Shown here in pieces: positions 60,336 to 64,000 of a stretch of 64,000 nucleotides of DNA (positions are counted from its first letter, which is position 1; the number at the start of each line of letters is the position of its first letter). This DNA is from Dugong dugon (lineage: Eukaryota > Chordata > Mammalia > Sirenia > Dugongidae). The DNA is taken from positions 129,812,714-129,876,713 of the forward strand of contig CM057460.1 in the NCBI GenBank assembly GCA_030035585.1. Reading direction: 5' to 3'. The notes beneath the pieces are model-generated. The model did not search any database, was not told where the DNA came from, and saw nothing but the letters and a program-made list of their open reading frames with translations. A program made the translations under genes and the position numbers.

Positions 60336-61385
60336 ATGCCCCGAAAACAGCAAACAATATCAAAACATTTACAAAAACAAGACAAGATGGCTCCAATAGG
60401 CGTCCAAATTAAAACACCAGATAACTCTCCTGTGGAAGAAAATGCACTAGAAGTACCTGATACGGAACTCAAATCACTAATACTCGGAATTTTCCAAGAA
60501 CTGAGGCAAAAAGCTGACAAACATGAGGAAAAAATAGACAAATTTATGGAAAATACAGACAAAAAATTGGAAGAATTCAGGAAGATGATGCAGGAACAAA
60601 ATGCCAAAATAAATTCACAACTCGAAATTATACAAAAACACCAATTAGAAATCCAAAAGATAAACAACAAGATTTCAGAAATGGACGGTGTCATAGAAGG
60701 GCTGAGAAGTAGATTTGAAACCATGGAAGACAGGATCAGTGGAACTGAAGACAAACACTTGGATACAACTCTGTTTCAGGAAAACTCAGAAAAAAGAACA
60801 AAGAAAAATGAAGAGACCCTGAGAGTTATGTGGGACACAATTAAAAGCAAAAACTTACGAGTGATTGGCATACCAGAACAGGGGGAGAAAACAGAAAACA
60901 CAGAGAGGATCATTGACGAACTGCTGACAGAAAACTTTCCCAATATCATGAAAAATGAAAAGCTGGCCATCCAAGAAGCTCAACGAACCCCATATAGAAG
61001 AGACCCCAAAAGAAAGTCAACAAGACATATCATATTCACACTCTCTAAAACTAAAGACAAACAAAGAATCCTGAGAGCAGCTCGTGAAAAACAAGAAGTC
61101 ACATACAGAGGAGAAACAATAAGACTAAGCTCAGATTATTTGGCAGAAACCATGCAGGCAAGAAGGCAATGGGATGACATATATAAAATCTTGAAAGAAA
61201 AAAATTGTCAGCCAAGAATAATATATCCTGCAAAACTCTCATTCAAATTTGATGGTGAAATTAGGTCATTTCCAGATAAACAGAAACTAAAGGAATATGC
61301 AAAAGTCAAACCAAACTTACAAGAATTATTAAAGGGAGTTCTTCAATCTGAGGACAAACAGCTTCAGCCCTCAGGCAGGACCTAG
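60336..61385 (+). CDS. L1 ORF1 protein (RNA-binding chaperone), intact
   Basis: 349 residues with no internal stop, close to the 338 of human ORF1p. The protein trimerises, coats L1 RNA in cytoplasmic particles and acts as a nucleic acid chaperone. In order: a charged N-terminus (1-43); a coiled coil of about 44-165, rich in heptad-spaced L/I and K/E; an RRM-like domain (about 172-255) with AQRTP at 215-219 and RHIIFTLSK at 230-238; and a C-terminal domain (about 262-335) with ARRQW at 275-279 and YPAKLSF at 297-303. The basic residues that bind RNA in the family (the ARR pair, RRDPKRK) are kept. Start chosen as the first ATG of this frame; its context is weak (T at -3, C at +4). Ends 430 bp before ORF2. 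Confidence 0.95.
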   Translation: MPRKQQTISKHLQKQDKMAPIGVQIKTPDNSPVEENALEVPDTELKSLILGIFQELRQKADKHEEKIDKFMENTDKKLEEFRKMMQEQNAKINSQLEIIQKHQLEIQKINNKISEMDGVIEGLRSRFETMEDRISGTEDKHLDTTLFQENSEKRTKKNEETLRVMWDTIKSKNLRVIGIPEQGEKTENTERIIDELLTENFPNIMKNEKLAIQEAQRTPYRRDPKRKSTRHIIFTLSKTKDKQRILRAAREKQEVTYRGETIRLSSDYLAETMQARRQWDDIYKILKEKNCQPRIIYPAKLSFKFDGEIRSFPDKQKLKEYAKVKPNLQELLKGVLQSEDKQLQPSGRT

Positions 61386-61815
61386 GACCTAGGACGCAGG
61401 TTCATATGAACCAGATACCATTCTAGGAACTGAACTACAGAGGACTTTCCAAAAACAAAAGAAATACAACAGGGAATCAGAGAAATCAATCAAAGGATGA
61501 CAACAACATCAAAACAATGAAAGAGGGAACAAACGGCATAGGTATAGAACCTTCTAAAGGAGAGGAAGGCAAGGCGATACCAAGTAAGGGTAGACTGCTT
61601 CAAAATTATAAAGATAAGGGTAAAATTCATGGTAACCACAAAGAAAGTTAACAAACCAACTCATAAAAATAAAGATGAAAAACATAAAGTCTCAGCAAAA
61701 ACAAAACCTACAAAAACAAAAGAAATGAACACAAAATCCACAACAAAAGTAACTCGGCACAAGAGAGTAAGAAGAACAAAGAAAACTTCAGCACCACAAA
61801 AAAAAGCACTACAAA
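61386..61815 (+). other. L1 ORF1-ORF2 spacer with a basic 108-codon frame
   Basis: 430 bp between the ORFs, against about 63 bp in human L1. From 61629 a separate frame runs to 61955, encoding a very Lys/Thr-rich peptide (MVTTKKVNKPTHKNKDEK start) and overlapping the start of ORF2 in another phase. The strand is A-rich, so lysine codons and missing stops may be chance; a role in ORF2 re-initiation is conceivable but not shown. Confidence 0.6.
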
Positions 61816-64000
61816 ATGACAGCAACAAACTTCCGTCTATCAATAATTACACTGAACATAAATGGACTCAATGCACCCATAAAGAGACGGAGAGTGGCAG
61901 AATGGATAAGAAAACAGGATCCATCAATTTGCTGTCTACAAGAGACACACCTTAGAAACAAAGATGTGAATTTATTAAAAATCAAAGGTTGGAAAAAAAT
62001 ATATCAAGCTAATAACTATCAAAAAAGAGCAGGAGTGGCAATTCTAATCTCAGATAAAATAGACTTTAAAACAAAATCTACCATAAAAGACAAAGAAGGA
62101 CACTATATAATGATTAAGGGGATGATCCATCATGAAGACATAACCATAATAAATATCTATGCACCCAAAGACAGGGCTCCAAAATACATAAAAAAAAAAC
62201 TCCAACAGCACTGAAAAGAGAAATTGACAGTTCCACAATAATAGTAGGAGACTTCAACACACCACTCTCAGTAAAGGACAGAACAACTAAAAAGAAACTC
62301 AGCAAAGATACAGAAGACCTAAAGGACACAATCAGCCAACTAGACCTCATAGACATATATAGAACAATCCATCCAACCGCTGCAAAGTACACATTCTTTT
62401 CCAATGCACATGGAACGTTCTCCAGAATAGACCACATCTTAGGCCACAGATCAATCCTCAACAAGATCCAAAATGCTGAGATAATTCACAGTATCTTCTC
62501 TGACCACAATGCCATCAAGGTAGAAATTAACACTAGAAAGAGCAAGGGAAAAAAATCAAACACATGGAAACTGAATAATAATCTGCTTACACATCAATGG
62601 GTAATAGAAGAAATCAGAGATGGAATTAAAAAATTCCTAGAATCAAATGAAAATGAAAACACATCATACCAAAACCTTTGGGACACAGCAAAGGCAGTCC
62701 TCAGAGGACAATTTATAGCAATAGATGCACATATCAAAAAAGAAGAAAGGGACAAAATCAAAACATTAACTACAGAACTCAAACAAATAGAAAGAGAACA
62801 ACAAAAAAAGCCTACAACCACCGGAAGAAAGGAAATAGTAAGGATCAGAGCAGAAATAAATGAAATAGAGAACAGAAAAACAATAGAAAGAATCAACAAA
62901 ACCAAAAGTTGGTTCTTTGAAAGAATCAACAAAATTGACAAACCACTGGCCAGACTGACAAAAGAAAAACAGCAGAGGGCACAAATAACCCAAATAAGAA
63001 ATGAAATGGGGGACATTACAACAGACCCAACCAAAATAAAAAGGATTATAACAGAATATTATGAAAAACTATATTCCAACAAATTTGAAAACCTAGAGGA
63101 AACGGATAAATTTCTAGAAACATACGGCCTACCCAAACTACAACAAAGTGATATTGAAAATCTGAACAGACCCATAACAGGAGAAGAGATTGAAAAGGTA
63201 ATAAAAAAACTCCCAACCAAAAAAAGCCCTGGCCCAGATGGCTTCACTGGAGAATTCTACAAAACATTTACAGAAGAGCTTGTACCAGTTCTACTTAAGC
63301 TATTTCAGAGCATAGAAGAGGAAGCAACACTTCCAAATTCATTCTATGAAGCCAGCATAATGCTGATACCAAAACCAGGCAAAGACATCACAAAAAAAGA
63401 AAATTACAGACCAATATCTCTCATGAATATAGATGCAAAAATTCTGAACAAAATTCTAGCCAATAGAATTCAGTATCATATCAAAAAAATAATACACCAT
63501 GACCAAGTAGGATTCATACCAGGTATGCAAGGATGGTTTAACACTAGAAAATCCATCAACGTAATCCACCGCATAAATAAAAGGAAAGAAAAAAATCACA
63601 TGATCATCTCAATTGACGCAGAAAAGGCATTTGACAAAGTCCAACACCCATTCCTGATAAAAGCTCTCAATAAAATAGGTATAGAAGGGAAATTTCTCAA
63701 CATAATAAAGGGCATCTATGCAAAACCAACAGCCAACATCATTCTTAATGGAGAGAGGCTGAAAACATTCCCCTTGAAAACAGGAACAAGACAAGGATGC
63801 CCTTTATCACCACTCCTATTTAACATCGTGCTGGAAGTTCTAGCTAGAGCAATAAGGCAAGAGAAAGAAATAAAGGGCATCCAAATTGGTAATGAATAAG
63901 TTAAACTCTCCCTGTTTGCAGATGATATGATACTATACATAGAAAACCCTAAAGACTCTATGAGAAATCTACTGGAACTAATAGAAAGATTCAGCAGAGT
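61816..64000 (+). pseudogene. L1 ORF2 (endonuclease-reverse transcriptase), two lesions, 3' end missing
   Basis: Family role: nicks DNA at TTTT/AA-type sites and copies L1 RNA there. Endonuclease residues of the family are present at the human positions: N14 (TLNINGLN), E43 (LQETH), Y115 (NIYAP), then GDFN at 62247-62258 and SDH at 62499-62507. The frame breaks in an A9 run at 62191-62199, and the first frame stops at 62212-62214. The second frame (start phase 0) is open from about 62200 to a TAA at 63897-63899 and contains [44 protein letters not shown] and [17 protein letters not shown] is at 63915-63926, five codons past the stop, and the frame is open to the window edge. As it stands it cannot encode an active enzyme. 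Confidence 0.95.

Larger units (their letters stand above)
58905..64000 (+). mobile_element. Full-length-type L1 (5' end present, 3' end outside window)
   Basis: From a GGGGGCAAGATGGCG start the element shows a GC-rich 5'UTR, intact ORF1, spacer and most of ORF2, continuing past the window. It lacks the 5' truncation of the other L1s. Only two disabling lesions are visible, both in ORF2, so it is a young insertion. Target duplications cannot be checked because the 3' flank is missing. Confidence 0.93.

Noticed and set aside
1-64000. CRISPR arrays, bacterial operons, phage modules or toxin-antitoxin systems
   Set aside because: Direct repeats here are microsatellites, transposon duplications or element copies; nothing has the spacing or genes of such systems.

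Overview
This is mammalian, repeat-dense, non-bacterial DNA. I identify no host protein-coding exon. The organism is almost certainly an afrotherian and most probably an elephant. The reason is the mix of elements: many copies of a tRNA-derived SINE whose 3' end is shared with an RTE (BovB-like) LINE, young L1s of a non-primate type, ERVL/MaLR solo LTRs, and a background of old eutherian MIR, L2, MER5A-like and pogo/Tigger-like repeats. The species call comes from my knowledge of these families; no database was searched.

Layout. 1-1250: an L1/HAL1-like fragment and a SINE. 1600-8830: a TA-flanked DNA transposon, then a very old L1 interrupted by at least five later insertions (MaLR LTR, unassigned insert, younger L1 on +, SINE, younger L1 on -) and a SINE at its end. 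9146-9573: a clean solo LTR with 4-bp target duplications. 11.3-14.7 kb: two SINEs, a MIR, an old L1 3' end, and an old reverse-strand L1 holding a reverse-strand solo LTR. 15.1-25.7 kb: a Tigger-like MITE, three MaLR-type solo LTRs with exact 5-bp duplications, an old L1, a MIR split by a SINE, and a MER5A-like element. 26.6-31.9 kb: an RTE-rich block, with an RTE 3' end inside a SINE, a rearranged MER5A-like locus, a 1.9-kb broken RTE with 20-bp target duplications, and an unexplained diverged 165-bp direct repeat. 33.3 and 46.3 kb: interleaved or near-perfect inverted repeats. 34.3-35.4 kb: an LTR split by a Tigger-like transposon that keeps a 38-codon transposase relic. 38.1-39.7 kb: a 5'-truncated L1 with 16-bp duplications. 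40-58.7 kb: scattered SINE, L2, MIR and MaLR remnants between long stretches with nothing recognisable.

The only sizeable intact gene is the ORF1 of an L1 that enters at about 58905 and runs off the right edge. It has a GC-rich 5'UTR opening with a YY1-like box, an intact 349-residue ORF1, a 430-bp spacer, and an ORF2 broken by one homopolymer frameshift and one stop just before the catalytic FADD motif.

Functionally the window is a record of element interactions: L1 and RTE as autonomous retrotransposons, and SINEs carrying an RTE-like 3' end that would let them use RTE machinery. I did not find a new cellular system. The most interesting leads are the unexplained duplication and inverted repeats, and the architecture of the L1.
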